This document shows, piece after piece, positions 17,927 to 26,117 of a DNA stretch of 64,000 nucleotides. The stretch comes from Arthrobacter antioxidans. Lineage in GTDB: Bacteria > Actinomycetota > Actinomycetes > Actinomycetales > Micrococcaceae. The first letter of the stretch is position 1, and each line of letters starts with the position of its first letter. The stretch lies in assembly GCF_023100725.1 (NCBI RefSeq), contig NZ_CP095501.1:186001-250000 (forward strand), written 5' to 3'. The notes below the pieces were generated by a model. The model ran no database searches. It saw only the letters and a list, made by a program, of their open reading frames with translations, and was not told the origin of the DNA. A program made the position numbers and the translations under genes.

Positions 17927-17964
17927 TAAGCATGCTTGCTATCGCTCCGGACGGGCCCTACGGT
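17927..17964 (+). promoter_or_regulatory. Promoter of the first PRC-barrel/DUF2382 gene, with palindrome
   Basis: TAAGCATGCTTGCTAT (17927-17942) contains a perfect 10-bp palindrome. It also contains a -35-like TTGCTA with a -10-like TACGGT 17 bases on (17959-17964). A near copy stands at the same relative place before the second DUF2382 gene at 57286. Confidence 0.6.
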
Positions 17965-17994
17965 GAAGGGAAGCAACCCCTCGAAAGGATCATG

Positions 17995-18867
17995 ATGATC
18001 ACGCTTGAACAGATGAAGGATGCCATGAATGCCGGCGCGAACGTGCTGAGCGAGGATGGAGCCGTCCTCGGCCCCATGGGCCAGCTCTACGTCGACGACG
18101 CGACCGGTGACCCCAGCTGGGTCACCGTGGCGACCCACACGGCCGGCAACCCGGAATCCTTCGCGCCCCTCCGCGACGCCACCCTCGACGGTCAGGACGT
18201 GCGCCTCCCGTACCCGCACGGCACGGTCTACGAGTCCCCCAAGATGTCGCAAGACGGGCACCTCAGCCCCGAGGAGGAGCAGCACCTGCTCCGCTACTAC
18301 GGCCTGATCGCCGCGACGGACGACGACGGCCCGGCAGCCGCGCCGACCGGTGACCGCTCCTCGCGCGCCGACGCCTTCGCCGGTCGCTCCGACCGCTCCG
18401 ATTCCGTCGAGGGACGCCCCGACGGCTTCGCGGGAGGCTCGGCCGATGACGACGAGGTGTCCATGACGCGCTCCGAGGAGCAGCTCCGCGTGGGCACCGA
18501 ACTCCGGGAGACGGAGCGCGTGCGCCTCGTCAAGCGCGTGGTCACGGAGGACGTCACCATGACCGTCCAGATCCGTCGCGAGGAGCTCGTCGTGGAGCGC
18601 GTGCCGGTCCAGGACGGCGCGCCGCTGTACGACGACGGCGCAGGCACGTTCAGCAAGGCCGAGCGTGAGCGCCTGTACTCGGCCGTGGAGACCGCCTTCA
18701 ATGGCGACGTGGTCGAGATGGTCCTCTACGAGGAGAAGCCGCGCATCGAGGTGGATGTGGTGCCCATCGAGCGCGTCCGCATCAGCCGCGAGGCACGTAC
18801 GCACGACGAGGTGGTCTCCGGGCAGGTGCGCAAGGAAGTCATCGAGACGGAGCGCATCGAGCTGTAG
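17995..18867 (+). CDS. PRC-barrel and DUF2382 domain protein, copy 1
   Basis: A 290-residue protein. An N-terminal PRC-barrel-like domain (about 1-90, LYVDDATGDPSWVTV) is followed by a flexible Asp/Ser/Arg-rich linker and a C-terminal DUF2382 region with repeated charged strands (SEEQLRVGTE, RREELVVERVPV, IERVRISRE). DUF2382 proteins are often stress-linked, but the function is unknown. Two tandem ATGs occur (17992, 17995). The second has the better spacing from AAAGGA. A paralogue is at 57373. Confidence 0.88.
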   Translation: MITLEQMKDAMNAGANVLSEDGAVLGPMGQLYVDDATGDPSWVTVATHTAGNPESFAPLRDATLDGQDVRLPYPHGTVYESPKMSQDGHLSPEEEQHLLRYYGLIAATDDDGPAAAPTGDRSSRADAFAGRSDRSDSVEGRPDGFAGGSADDDEVSMTRSEEQLRVGTELRETERVRLVKRVVTEDVTMTVQIRREELVVERVPVQDGAPLYDDGAGTFSKAERERLYSAVETAFNGDVVEMVLYEEKPRIEVDVVPIERVRISREARTHDEVVSGQVRKEVIETERIEL

Positions 18868-18892
18868 GGTCCACCCGCCCTCCCGAATACCG

Positions 18893-18929
18893 GAAATGAC
18901 CGCCGAACTGAGCTTTCGGCGGTCATTTC
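18893..18929. repeat. Palindromic repeat/terminator, copy 1
   Basis: A perfect 15-bp stem (18893-18907 with 18915-18929) with a 7-base loop lies between the convergent DUF2382 and VOC genes. A close copy of the stem (GAAATGACCGCC core) occurs at 23539, so it is a dispersed element used as a terminator. Confidence 0.75.
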
Positions 18930-18948
18930 TGCCCTCTCGGCGTTCGTC

Positions 18949-19347
18949 CTAGTGCTCCCGTGAGGACAGCACGCAGAACTCGTTGCCGTCCGGGTCCGCC
19001 AGGACCTCCCACGTGACATCGGGCCCCTGCCCGATGTCGATGCGGTGCGCCCCGAGGGTGATCAGACGCTCGATCTCGGCGTCGCGGTCCTCGCCGGCAC
19101 GGGGCGCGAAGTCGAGGTGCAGGCGGTTCTTCCCCTGCTTCTCATGCTTCACCGGGACGAACACGAGGCCGGGAGGGACCTGCTCGAAGGCCAGCGTGGG
19201 CTCGAGCTCGCGGGCCCACGGTGGTACCACCGCGGCCTCGTCGTCGTCCTCGAAGATCACCTCCCAGCCCAGTGCGGCGGACCACCAGTGCGCCAGGGCA
19301 CGATGGTCGGTGGATTCGATGACGGTGGAGTACCAGCGAAGAGTCAT
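18949..19347 (-). CDS. VOC/glyoxalase superfamily protein
   Basis: A 132-residue protein with paired beta-alpha-beta modules of the vicinal oxygen chelate fold. It opens LRWYSTVIESTDHRALAHWW and ends DVTWEVLADPDGNEFCVLS, a very typical VOC signature (HWW, DPDGNEFC). The metal and reaction are not determined by sequence. It is monocistronic and convergent with the DUF2382 gene. Confidence 0.88.
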   Translation of the reverse strand: MTLRWYSTVIESTDHRALAHWWSAALGWEVIFEDDDEAAVVPPWARELEPTLAFEQVPPGLVFVPVKHEKQGKNRLHLDFAPRAGEDRDAEIERLITLGAHRIDIGQGPDVTWEVLADPDGNEFCVLSSREH

Positions 19348-19420
19348 GCGCTGATTGTGCCGCGATGACAAGGCGTATGCGCCCAAAGCCGGACAGTTCC
19401 GGTCCGCATTGCTGTCCGGG

Positions 19421-21514
19421 TCAGCGGCTGAGGCGGCTCCGGAACAGCAGGTGGACGAAGTAGGGCGCGCCGAGCAGCGCCGTGAGCAGTCCCGCCGGCA
19501 ACTGCGCCGGGGCGATCGCCGCCCGGCCCACGAGGTCGCCGAGGCAGACGAGGAGTGCCCCCAAGAGCATGGCGGCGGGCAGGATGAGCCGGTGCGACGC
19601 ACCCACCAGGGCCCGCGCGGCGTGGGGGGCCACGAGACCCACGAAACCGATGACGCCGATGCCCGCGACGGAGGATGCCGTGAGCAGGACCGCGGCCGAG
19701 AGCAGCACCAGCCGTGCCCGCGGGACCCGGATGCCGAGCAGGCGCGGCGTGTCCTCGTCGAGGGCCAGGAGGTCCTGCGTCCTGTGGAGCGCCGCGATGA
19801 CCGGCACGGCCACGAGCAGGGCGACGGCCATGGGCACGAGGTGCTGCAGCGACCGGCCGTAGGTCGAGCCGGACAGCCAGGTCAGGGCCTTGGACTCGTT
19901 CCACGGATCGGTGGCGACGATCAGCAGCGTGATGACGGCGGTGGCCGCGGCGGAGACGCCGATGCCGATCAGCACCAGCCGGTCCGTCTGCATCCCGCCG
20001 CGGAAGGACAGCCCGAACACGATGAGCGAGACGACCGCGGCACCCACCCCGGCCGCCGCGCTGACACTCCAGAAACCGGCGAGCGGCACGGCCGTGATGA
20101 CGACGACCGCTCCGACGCCCGCTCCACCGGAGACCCCGAGGATCGCGGGTTCGGCGAGGGGATTCCGCGTGACGGCCTGGATCGCGGTCCCGGCCAGGGC
20201 CAGCGACGCGCCGGCGAGCAGGGCCGCGCCGACGCGCGGCGCCCGGGTGTCCAGCACGCTCGAGACCACCGGCCCGGCCTGGCCGGACACCCAGTTGGCG
20301 ACATCGCCGAGGAGGAGCTTCGCGTCGCCGAGCAGCAGGCCGGCGACGGTCGCCGCGGCGAGCAGCAGCGTCAGGGCCACGAGCACGGTGGTGCTCCGGG
20401 CGGCGCCGACGGTGCGCAGCGAGACGGGCGCGGCGTCCCGGGTGGGGCCGTCCGAGCGCATCCGGTGGGCGAGCGCCACGAGGAAGACGGCGCCGAACAC
20501 CGTCGTGACGACGCCCGTCGGTACCTCGACCGCGCTCTCCGCTCCGATCGCCGCCCGCAGCAGCACGTCCGCGCCGAGCACGAGGAACACGCCCATCAGC
20601 GCTGCGGCGGGGATCAGCGCGAGGTGCCGGTGCAAGCCGGCGATGCGGGGCGCGGCGAGGCGCACGACGGCGGGCGCGGCGAGCCCGACGAAACCGATGG
20701 GCCCGGCGACGGTGACGGCCGCGGCGGAGAGGAGCACGGCGAGCACGATGGCGAGGACCTGCGTCCCGCGAACGTCGATCCCGAGGACGCGCGCCTGGTC
20801 GTCGCCGAGCGTCAGCAGGTCCAGGGACCGTGACTTCACGAGCAGGAGGAGCAGGCTCGCGCCGACCAGCGGGGCGAGCAGCATGACCTTCTCCAGTCCG
20901 CTCTGCCCGAGGGAACCGGACCCCCACGCGAACAGGCCGCGGGTCTCCTGCGAGAACAGCAGCAGGAGCGCGCTGGTGAGGGCGCCGAACGCCAGGGCGA
21001 TGGCCGAACCGGCGAGAACCAGGCGCACGCTCGAGGCCTGTCCGGCTCCGGAGAGCGCAAGGACGAGGGCTGCCGCGGCGAGGCCGCCGATGAACGCCAC
21101 CCCCACCGCGCCGAGCAGCGGCACCTGCAGGCCGAGCGCCGCGACGGCGACGACGGCGAGGTGGGCGCCCGCGTTCACCGCGAGGGTGTCGGGGGAGGCG
21201 AGGGCGTTCCGTGACACGGACTGCATCACTGCGCCGGCCGCGCCCAGGGCAGCGCCGACGAGGATGCCGGCGGCCAGCCGGGGGATGCGGCTCGCGGCGA
21301 CGACGGCGCCCGTGGTGCCGTCGTCGTTCCCGGCCAGCAGGCCGAGGATGTCCGCGGCGTCGACGCTGGAGGTGCCCTGCGTGAGGTGGACGAGGGCGAG
21401 GACCGCGGTGGCCACCGCGAGGAGGCCGCCGGCAAGGGCGAGCCGCGCTCCCGGACGCGGGGCGGGGACCCCGGCGCGTGCGGGAGCGGGCCGGGTGAGG
21501 GTTGCCGGCGGCAC
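19421..21514 (-). CDS. Iron-siderophore ABC transporter, fused double permease
   Basis: A 697-residue permease in which two FecCD domains are joined head to tail (about 25-340 and 370-697). Each half has the family helices and a conserved GLAAP/GLVAPH segment. FhuB has this fused form; most actinobacterial systems have two separate permeases. It is the third gene of the operon. Its GTG lies five bases after the stop of the binding protein, so translation is coupled. Confidence 0.9.
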   Translation of the reverse strand: MPPATLTRPAPARAGVPAPRPGARLALAGGLLAVATAVLALVHLTQGTSSVDAADILGLLAGNDDGTTGAVVAASRIPRLAAGILVGAALGAAGAVMQSVSRNALASPDTLAVNAGAHLAVVAVAALGLQVPLLGAVGVAFIGGLAAAALVLALSGAGQASSVRLVLAGSAIALAFGALTSALLLLFSQETRGLFAWGSGSLGQSGLEKVMLLAPLVGASLLLLLVKSRSLDLLTLGDDQARVLGIDVRGTQVLAIVLAVLLSAAAVTVAGPIGFVGLAAPAVVRLAAPRIAGLHRHLALIPAAALMGVFLVLGADVLLRAAIGAESAVEVPTGVVTTVFGAVFLVALAHRMRSDGPTRDAAPVSLRTVGAARSTTVLVALTLLLAAATVAGLLLGDAKLLLGDVANWVSGQAGPVVSSVLDTRAPRVGAALLAGASLALAGTAIQAVTRNPLAEPAILGVSGGAGVGAVVVITAVPLAGFWSVSAAAGVGAAVVSLIVFGLSFRGGMQTDRLVLIGIGVSAAATAVITLLIVATDPWNESKALTWLSGSTYGRSLQHLVPMAVALLVAVPVIAALHRTQDLLALDEDTPRLLGIRVPRARLVLLSAAVLLTASSVAGIGVIGFVGLVAPHAARALVGASHRLILPAAMLLGALLVCLGDLVGRAAIAPAQLPAGLLTALLGAPYFVHLLFRSRLSR

Positions 21515-21519
21515 CGCCG

Positions 21520-22512
21520 CTACTGTCCGGCCTGCGCGGCCTCGACGGCCGCGTCCACGATCTGTCCCATGGAGCTGGGTCCCCCGAACGTCCACAGGGC
21601 GTCGGGGAAGCGCGTCACGTCGCCGGATTCGACGAACGGCAGTCCCTCCCACACGGCGTTGCCCTCGAGCTCGTCCTGGTACGGATCACCGAAGGCGTCG
21701 TTGGCCATGTACCAGAACAGGGTGTCCCCGGGCAGGGCGGTGAGGCCCTCGACGTCGGTCTGGCCGAGGCCGTAGGAGGGGTCGCCCTCGACGTCCCAGG
21801 CGTCGGTGAGGCCCAGCCGGGCGAAGACGTTCCCGACGAGCGATCCTTCGGTGAACGGGCGGATCGACACGCTGCCGGCGTCGACGTAGGCGTCGGAGAA
21901 CGCGACCGGGGCGCCCGCGGCGCCCGCCGCCTCGATGGCTGCCTTGCCGTCGGTGATCTTCGCCTCGAGGCCGGACCGGAGGTCCGCGGCCTGGTCCTCG
22001 GTGCCCGTGAGCGTGGCGATCAGGTCGAGGTTCTCGTACATCTGGCCGAGGTTGTCGGTCGCGTCACCACCGGGGACGACGACGACGGGCACGGTCTGCT
22101 CGATCTGCTCGATCGCACCCTCGACGAGCTGGTCGGTGACGATGACGACGTCGGGCGTGAGGGACACGAGGGTGTCGATGCTGGGCTCGCCCCGCACGCC
22201 GACGTCGGTGACGGAACCGTCGAGCGGCTCGGCGCTGACCCACTGGGCGTAGCCCTCCACGTCCGCGGCGCCCACCGGCATCACGCCGAGGGCCACGAGG
22301 TTCTCGACGGCGTTCCACTCGGTGGCCACCACGCGGTCGGCGGGTCCGTCCAGGGTGACCTCCTGGCCGCGGGCGTCGGTGACGGTGATGCGCTCGCCGG
22401 CCGCAGTTTCTTCGGGCGAGGAGCTGCCGGCGGCTTCCTCCGTGGTGCCGCACGCGGTCAGGGAGAGCAGGGCCACCGCGGCGAGGGCAGCGAGGATCTT
22501 CGGGTGTGTCAT
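21520..22512 (-). CDS. Iron-siderophore ABC transporter, substrate-binding lipoprotein
   Basis: A 330-residue exported receptor. A signal peptide ends in the lipobox LTAC, giving a lipid-anchored cysteine, followed by a Ser/Glu-rich linker. The mature part has the class III binding-protein fold: ERVVATEWNAVENLVALGV-like N-lobe and a long linking helix. It delivers a ferric siderophore to the permease downstream. The siderophore is unknown. It lies 48 bases after the ATPase gene. Confidence 0.9.
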   Translation of the reverse strand: MTHPKILAALAAVALLSLTACGTTEEAAGSSSPEETAAGERITVTDARGQEVTLDGPADRVVATEWNAVENLVALGVMPVGAADVEGYAQWVSAEPLDGSVTDVGVRGEPSIDTLVSLTPDVVIVTDQLVEGAIEQIEQTVPVVVVPGGDATDNLGQMYENLDLIATLTGTEDQAADLRSGLEAKITDGKAAIEAAGAAGAPVAFSDAYVDAGSVSIRPFTEGSLVGNVFARLGLTDAWDVEGDPSYGLGQTDVEGLTALPGDTLFWYMANDAFGDPYQDELEGNAVWEGLPFVESGDVTRFPDALWTFGGPSSMGQIVDAAVEAAQAGQ

Positions 22513-22560
22513 CGGCTTCGTTTCTGTTCGTGCGCGGACGGCGCGGGGGGATGGAGCGGA

Positions 22561-23394
22561 TCAGGGGGTGGGGACGGCCGCGCGGGGTGCGTTGTGGCGC
22601 CCGACGGCGCGGGTGTGGACGGTGCCGTCCGTGACGGTCACGTCGACGCGGACGCCGTAGGCGCGGGACAGGTTCTCGGCGGTCAGGACCTCCAGGGGGG
22701 CGCCCTGGGCCATGATGGTGCCGTCCTCCAGCAGGACCACGTGGTCGGCGATGGCGGCGGCCTGGTCGAGGTCGTGCAGGACCACGCCGACGGTCACGCT
22801 GTGGTGAGTGGCGAGGTCGCGGACGACGTCGAGGATCTCCACCTGGTAGCGGAGGTCGAGGTAGGTGGTGGGTTCGTCGAGCAGCAGCACGCCGGTGTTC
22901 TGCGCCAGGCAGCCGGCGAGCCAGACGCGCTGCACCTGTCCGCCGGAGAGCGCGGCGACCGGCCGATCGGCGAGGTCGGTGGTGCGCGTGAGTTCCAGGG
23001 CGCGGTCGACGGCGGCAGGGCCCTCCGCGTCCTGGCCCGTCCAACGGCTGCGGTGCGGGTGGCGGCCGAACGTGACGACCTCGCGGACGGTGAGGCCGCC
23101 GGGGACCGGCCGGCTCTGCGCCAGGAGGGTGATCGCACGGGCGAAGTCCCTGGGGGAGAGGCCGAGGACGTCCGCGCCGTCGTCGAGCGTGACCGATCCG
23201 GTGTCGGGTGCGTGGAGGCGGGCGATGCTGCGCAGGAGGGTGGACTTGCCGCTGCCGTTGGGGCCGATGAGCGCGGTGACCGTGCCCGGCGCGAGGCCGA
23301 AGGAGACGGACCCGATGACCCGCCGGCTGCCGTAGGAGACGCCCAGGCCCGCGACGGTGAGCGTTGGCGGGACGGGGGAGTCGTTGAGGGGCAC
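22561..23394 (-). CDS. Iron-siderophore ABC transporter, ATPase
   Basis: A 277-residue ABC ATPase of the FecE/FepC type that powers the permease. Walker A GPNGSGKST is at 44-52, the signature LSGGQ at 149-153, and Walker B VLLLDEP at 169-175. It is the first gene of the operon. The GTG start at 23394 has no ribosome site. An iron box and a -10-like TAACCT sit immediately upstream, so the message may be leaderless. Confidence 0.92.
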   Translation of the reverse strand: MPLNDSPVPPTLTVAGLGVSYGSRRVIGSVSFGLAPGTVTALIGPNGSGKSTLLRSIARLHAPDTGSVTLDDGADVLGLSPRDFARAITLLAQSRPVPGGLTVREVVTFGRHPHRSRWTGQDAEGPAAVDRALELTRTTDLADRPVAALSGGQVQRVWLAGCLAQNTGVLLLDEPTTYLDLRYQVEILDVVRDLATHHSVTVGVVLHDLDQAAAIADHVVLLEDGTIMAQGAPLEVLTAENLSRAYGVRVDVTVTDGTVHTRAVGRHNAPRAAVPTP

Positions 23395-23398
23395 GAGC

Positions 23399-23417
23399 TT
23401 AGGTTAGGTTGTCCTAA
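23399..23417 (-). promoter_or_regulatory. DtxR/IdeR iron box and promoter
   Basis: TTAGGTTAGGTTGTCCTAA matches the DtxR/IdeR consensus at 15 of 19 positions by my count. On the minus strand it includes TAACCT about 7 bases before the GTG. Iron-bound repressor would block transcription of the uptake operon. Confidence 0.8.
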
Positions 23418-23538
23418 TGTGAAAGCGCAAGAAATAACGTCACATTGGCGTGTCCTAATGCTCGAGTTGCCCACTCCGGTGAAAGGTGGCCGGCGCTCGC
23501 CGAGAGTTCCGGGTCCGCGTTCCCGCCCGAGACGGCGG

Positions 23539-23576
23539 AAATGACCGCCGGAACGCGCTTCCAGCGGTCATTTCTG
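23539..23576. repeat. Palindromic repeat/terminator, copy 2
   Basis: A 16-bp stem with one mismatch (about 23539-23554 with 23561-23576) shares its GAAATGACCGCC arm and trailing TCTGCC with the copy at 18893. It follows the DUF1059 gene on the minus strand. Confidence 0.7.
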
Positions 23577-23604
23577 CCGTCCCGGCGCCAGGGAGTCGGC
23601 CGGA

Positions 23605-23841
23605 TCAGCCCTCGGGCAGCGCGGCGAAGGCCTTCTTGGTGTCGTTGTACCAGCCCATGCCCTTGACCGGATTCTTCCAACGGCCCTTCATCGCGTCGTG
23701 GGCCGCCTGATGCTCCGTGTCACCGGCCGTGGTGGCGTCCTTCAGGTGCTGGTCCTGGGCCTTGATGACGTCGTCCGCGGAGTCGCCGTGGAGCGCCAGG
23801 TCGCAGGGGCCGCCGAGCTGTTTGCAGGTCATGGTCTTCAT
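23605..23841 (-). CDS. DUF1059 family protein
   Basis: A 78-residue protein opening MKTMTCKQLGGPCDLALHG, the signature of the small DUF1059 family (paired Cys, then a helix DVIKAQDQHLKDA). The C-terminal 25 residues extend beyond the core. Function unknown. The sigma factor gene ends 95 bases upstream on the same strand. A GGAAGGGAA ribosome site precedes the ATG. Confidence 0.82.
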   Translation of the reverse strand: MKTMTCKQLGGPCDLALHGDSADDVIKAQDQHLKDATTAGDTEHQAAHDAMKGRWKNPVKGMGWYNDTKKAFAALPEG

Positions 23842-23936
23842 GGGAGTTCCCTTCCGCTGGTGCGGTGTGTGCAGGGCCGGCGTCTGCCGCCCCTGTACTG
23901 ATGACGAGTCGGGCGCCGGAAATGTGACCGACGAAC

Positions 23937-24776
23937 CTACTTCCGTTCCGAGGTGACGCGCCGGACGAGGGAGCCCAGGACATCCGGCCGGGCCCGGAAC
24001 GTGATCGCGCTGACCACGCCGTCGGTGATCGTGAAGTCGAACGCCACCCGAGGCTCGCCGCGGAGGAACCACGCCGCGCCCGGTCGTCCGTCGACGAACA
24101 CCGGGAAGGCGGTGGTGGCGGCCCCGTCGAACATGGCCGCCACCGTCTCGCGGCCCTCCAGCCTTGTCGGGGTGCCTGCGGCGATCGCCTCGGTATCGGC
24201 GCTGACGACGACGTCGGGCGCGAGCAGGTGCACCAGGCGGGCGAAGCTACCGCCCCGGGACGCAGCGAGGAACGCGTCCACGACCTCCCAGTCGGCCGGT
24301 GTGCCGTCCGGGGCGAGGGTCGAGACCCGGGACCGGGCCCTCGACGCCAGCTTGCGGGCGGCCTCCGGTGAGACCGTGAGGACGGTGGCGATGGTGCGGA
24401 AGTCCACACCGAAGGTGTCGTGCAGGATGAACGCCACCCGCTCGGACGGTGACAGGCGTTGCAGCACCACCTGGAGGGCGACGCCCACGCCGGCGGCCTC
24501 GATCAGTTGCTCGGCCGGATCGGTGACCGCATCTGTCGCAGGGTCGGGCATGGCGTCCGTGGGCTCCGGCACCCTGGAGCGCAGGCGGTCGAGGCAGAGG
24601 CGCGTCGTCACGACCGTCAGCCACGCCGGAACGTTCTCGATCTCGGTGTCGGTGGCGTTCAGGCGCAGCCAGGCCTGCTGCACCATGTCCTCACCCTCGG
24701 CCCGGTCATCGAGGACACCTGCCGCGATGCGCACCAGGCGCGGGCGTTCGGCTTCGAACTCTTCCGTCAGGTCCAT
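23937..24776 (-). CDS. ECF sigma factor with SnoaL-like C-terminal domain (ECF41 type)
   Basis: A 279-residue extracytoplasmic-function sigma factor. Region 2 contains EGEDMVQQAWLRL (about 27-39), and region 4 contains LSPSERVAFILHDTFGVDF and the helix VSPEAARKLASRAR. After residue 165 comes a SnoaL/NTF2-like domain, as in ECF41 and SigJ proteins, where this extension controls activity in place of a separate anti-sigma factor. Such factors usually sit beside the oxidoreductase or DUF genes they regulate. The DUF1059 gene downstream is a candidate. Confidence 0.9.
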   Translation of the reverse strand: MDLTEEFEAERPRLVRIAAGVLDDRAEGEDMVQQAWLRLNATDTEIENVPAWLTVVTTRLCLDRLRSRVPEPTDAMPDPATDAVTDPAEQLIEAAGVGVALQVVLQRLSPSERVAFILHDTFGVDFRTIATVLTVSPEAARKLASRARSRVSTLAPDGTPADWEVVDAFLAASRGGSFARLVHLLAPDVVVSADTEAIAAGTPTRLEGRETVAAMFDGAATTAFPVFVDGRPGAAWFLRGEPRVAFDFTITDGVVSAITFRARPDVLGSLVRRVTSERK

Positions 24777-24856
24777 GCGGACACCCTAGGACGGTCCTGT
24801 GCGGGGGCGGTAGGAGGACTCTGGTCGACCGTGGCCCGCGGGCGTACAGTCCGCCC

Positions 24857-25204
24857 ATGGCACTTGATCCGGTTCAGACCAATCCCGAGCATTACCGCGT
24901 GATTTTCGAGAACGATCGCGTTCGCGTCCTCGAGTACACGGACGAGCCCGGCGATATCAGCACAGAGCATCACCATCCCGACAGTGTCATGATCACGGCC
25001 GGTTCGTTCCGGCGGCGGCTGCATGCCCACGGGAGGAGCATCGATGTGGAGCTCCCGGACGAGGCGGTCCGCTGGCTGCCCGCCCAGGACCACTACGGCG
25101 AGAACACGGGCACGACGCCGTCGCACGCCTTCTTCATCGAACTGAAGGAAGCGGATCCGAACCCCGTCACCGGTGGCCCGCATCTGGGTCCGGTCAAGCT
25201 CTGA
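24857..25204 (+). CDS. Small cupin-like protein
   Basis: A 115-residue protein of beta-strand character: HYRVIFENDRVRVLEYTDEPGD, then the metal-ligand-like STEHHHPD (about 36-43), and a C-terminal FFIELKE strand. This is the pattern of small single-domain cupins. The function is unknown. It is divergent from the sigma factor gene and monocistronic. Confidence 0.75.
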   Translation: MALDPVQTNPEHYRVIFENDRVRVLEYTDEPGDISTEHHHPDSVMITAGSFRRRLHAHGRSIDVELPDEAVRWLPAQDHYGENTGTTPSHAFFIELKEADPNPVTGGPHLGPVKL

Positions 25205-25347
25205 CCTACCCTGCGCCGATAGATACCAAGCAGGCTGATGATACGCGTAGGCTGGATGGACGACGTCGAACACCCCACCGTGGCGGTCCTACCCCGCACC
25301 CTTGCAGCGCGTCGCACGGCCAGCAGGATCCCATCGGAAGGACTCCC

Positions 25348-25506
25348 ATGAGCACCCAGAACCACCAGCCCCAGCACGACGAGTCTGCCGATGAAGAGCT
25401 GTCGGAGTCCCTCGAAGGGCACGAGGATCTGTCGAAGGACGGCGACGACGACGAATCGCCCCTCGAGGAGATCGAGGACAGCCCGGTCCGCACCAAGAAC
25501 AGCTAA
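25348..25506 (+). CDS. Small acidic hypothetical protein
   Basis: A 52-residue frame that is extremely acidic (about 19 Asp/Glu) and lacks hydrophobic segments. A GGAAGGA ribosome site precedes the ATG and a strong intrinsic terminator follows, which together support a real, separately transcribed gene. No family recognised. It is probably disordered. Confidence 0.6.
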   Translation: MSTQNHQPQHDESADEELSESLEGHEDLSKDGDDDESPLEEIEDSPVRTKNS

Positions 25507-25524
25507 TCCGCTAGCCCGAATCAC

Positions 25525-25555
25525 GGGGCGTCCGCTGCTGCGGGCGCCCCGTTTT
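25525..25555 (+). terminator. Intrinsic terminator after the acidic small gene
   Basis: An 11-bp stem with one G-T pair (25525-25535 with 25540-25550) and TGCT loop is followed by GTTTTG. Confidence 0.8.
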
Positions 25556-25680
25556 GCTTCGCCCTTCGCGCTCGTGGCCGACCGGTCCTCGCCCGATCAG
25601 ATTCACCCGGAGTGGGCGACGCGTCATCGCTCGAGAGTGGAGAGTCTGGGACGAAAAGATCGACGAGATCGGACCTCGGA

Positions 25681-26082
25681 ATGATTCGTTTCTTGATACA
25701 CATTCTGATCAATCTCGCGACGGCAGCGATCGGGCTGCTCCTCGCGGGCTGGATCGTTTCCGGTGTGGTGCTGCAGCCGACCGGTTTCGTTGTTGCTGTG
25801 ATCGTCTTCGCCCTCGCCCAGGGTGTGCTCGGGCCGTTCGTGTTCAACGTCGCCCGGCAGTATGCGTCGGCCATCCTTGGAGGAATCGGGTTGGTCACCA
25901 CGCTGATCGCTCTGGTGATCGCGTCATGGTTCGATGGCGGGCTCGAGATCAGTGGCTTCATGGCGTGGGTGGGCGCCACCCTCCTGGTCTGGATTGTGAC
26001 TGCTCTTGGCGGGTGGATTCTGGGGTGGCTGTTCATCACCCGCCGTCTCGGAAAAGGAAAAGAAAGCAAGGTCGCCCAATAG
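25681..26082 (+). CDS. Phage_holin_4_2/YvlD-like membrane protein
   Basis: A 133-residue protein with four hydrophobic helices. It begins MIRFLIHILINLATAAIGLLLAGWIV and has GFVVAVIVFALAQGVLGP, matching the YvlD/4-TM holin-like superfamily that is common in non-phage chromosomes. The name does not imply a phage here. The ATG at 25681 starts directly at helix one. It sits just before the broken helicase-associated gene. Confidence 0.75.
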   Translation: MIRFLIHILINLATAAIGLLLAGWIVSGVVLQPTGFVVAVIVFALAQGVLGPFVFNVARQYASAILGGIGLVTTLIALVIASWFDGGLEISGFMAWVGATLLVWIVTALGGWILGWLFITRRLGKGKESKVAQ

Positions 26083-26117
26083 CCAACCCGCACTACTGGC
26101 GTCCTCATGTTCTGGCG

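Noticed and set aside
25681..26082. Holin-like gene as evidence of a prophage
   Set aside because: The YvlD/4-TM family is widespread on chromosomes, and no lysin, capsid or terminase gene lies nearby.
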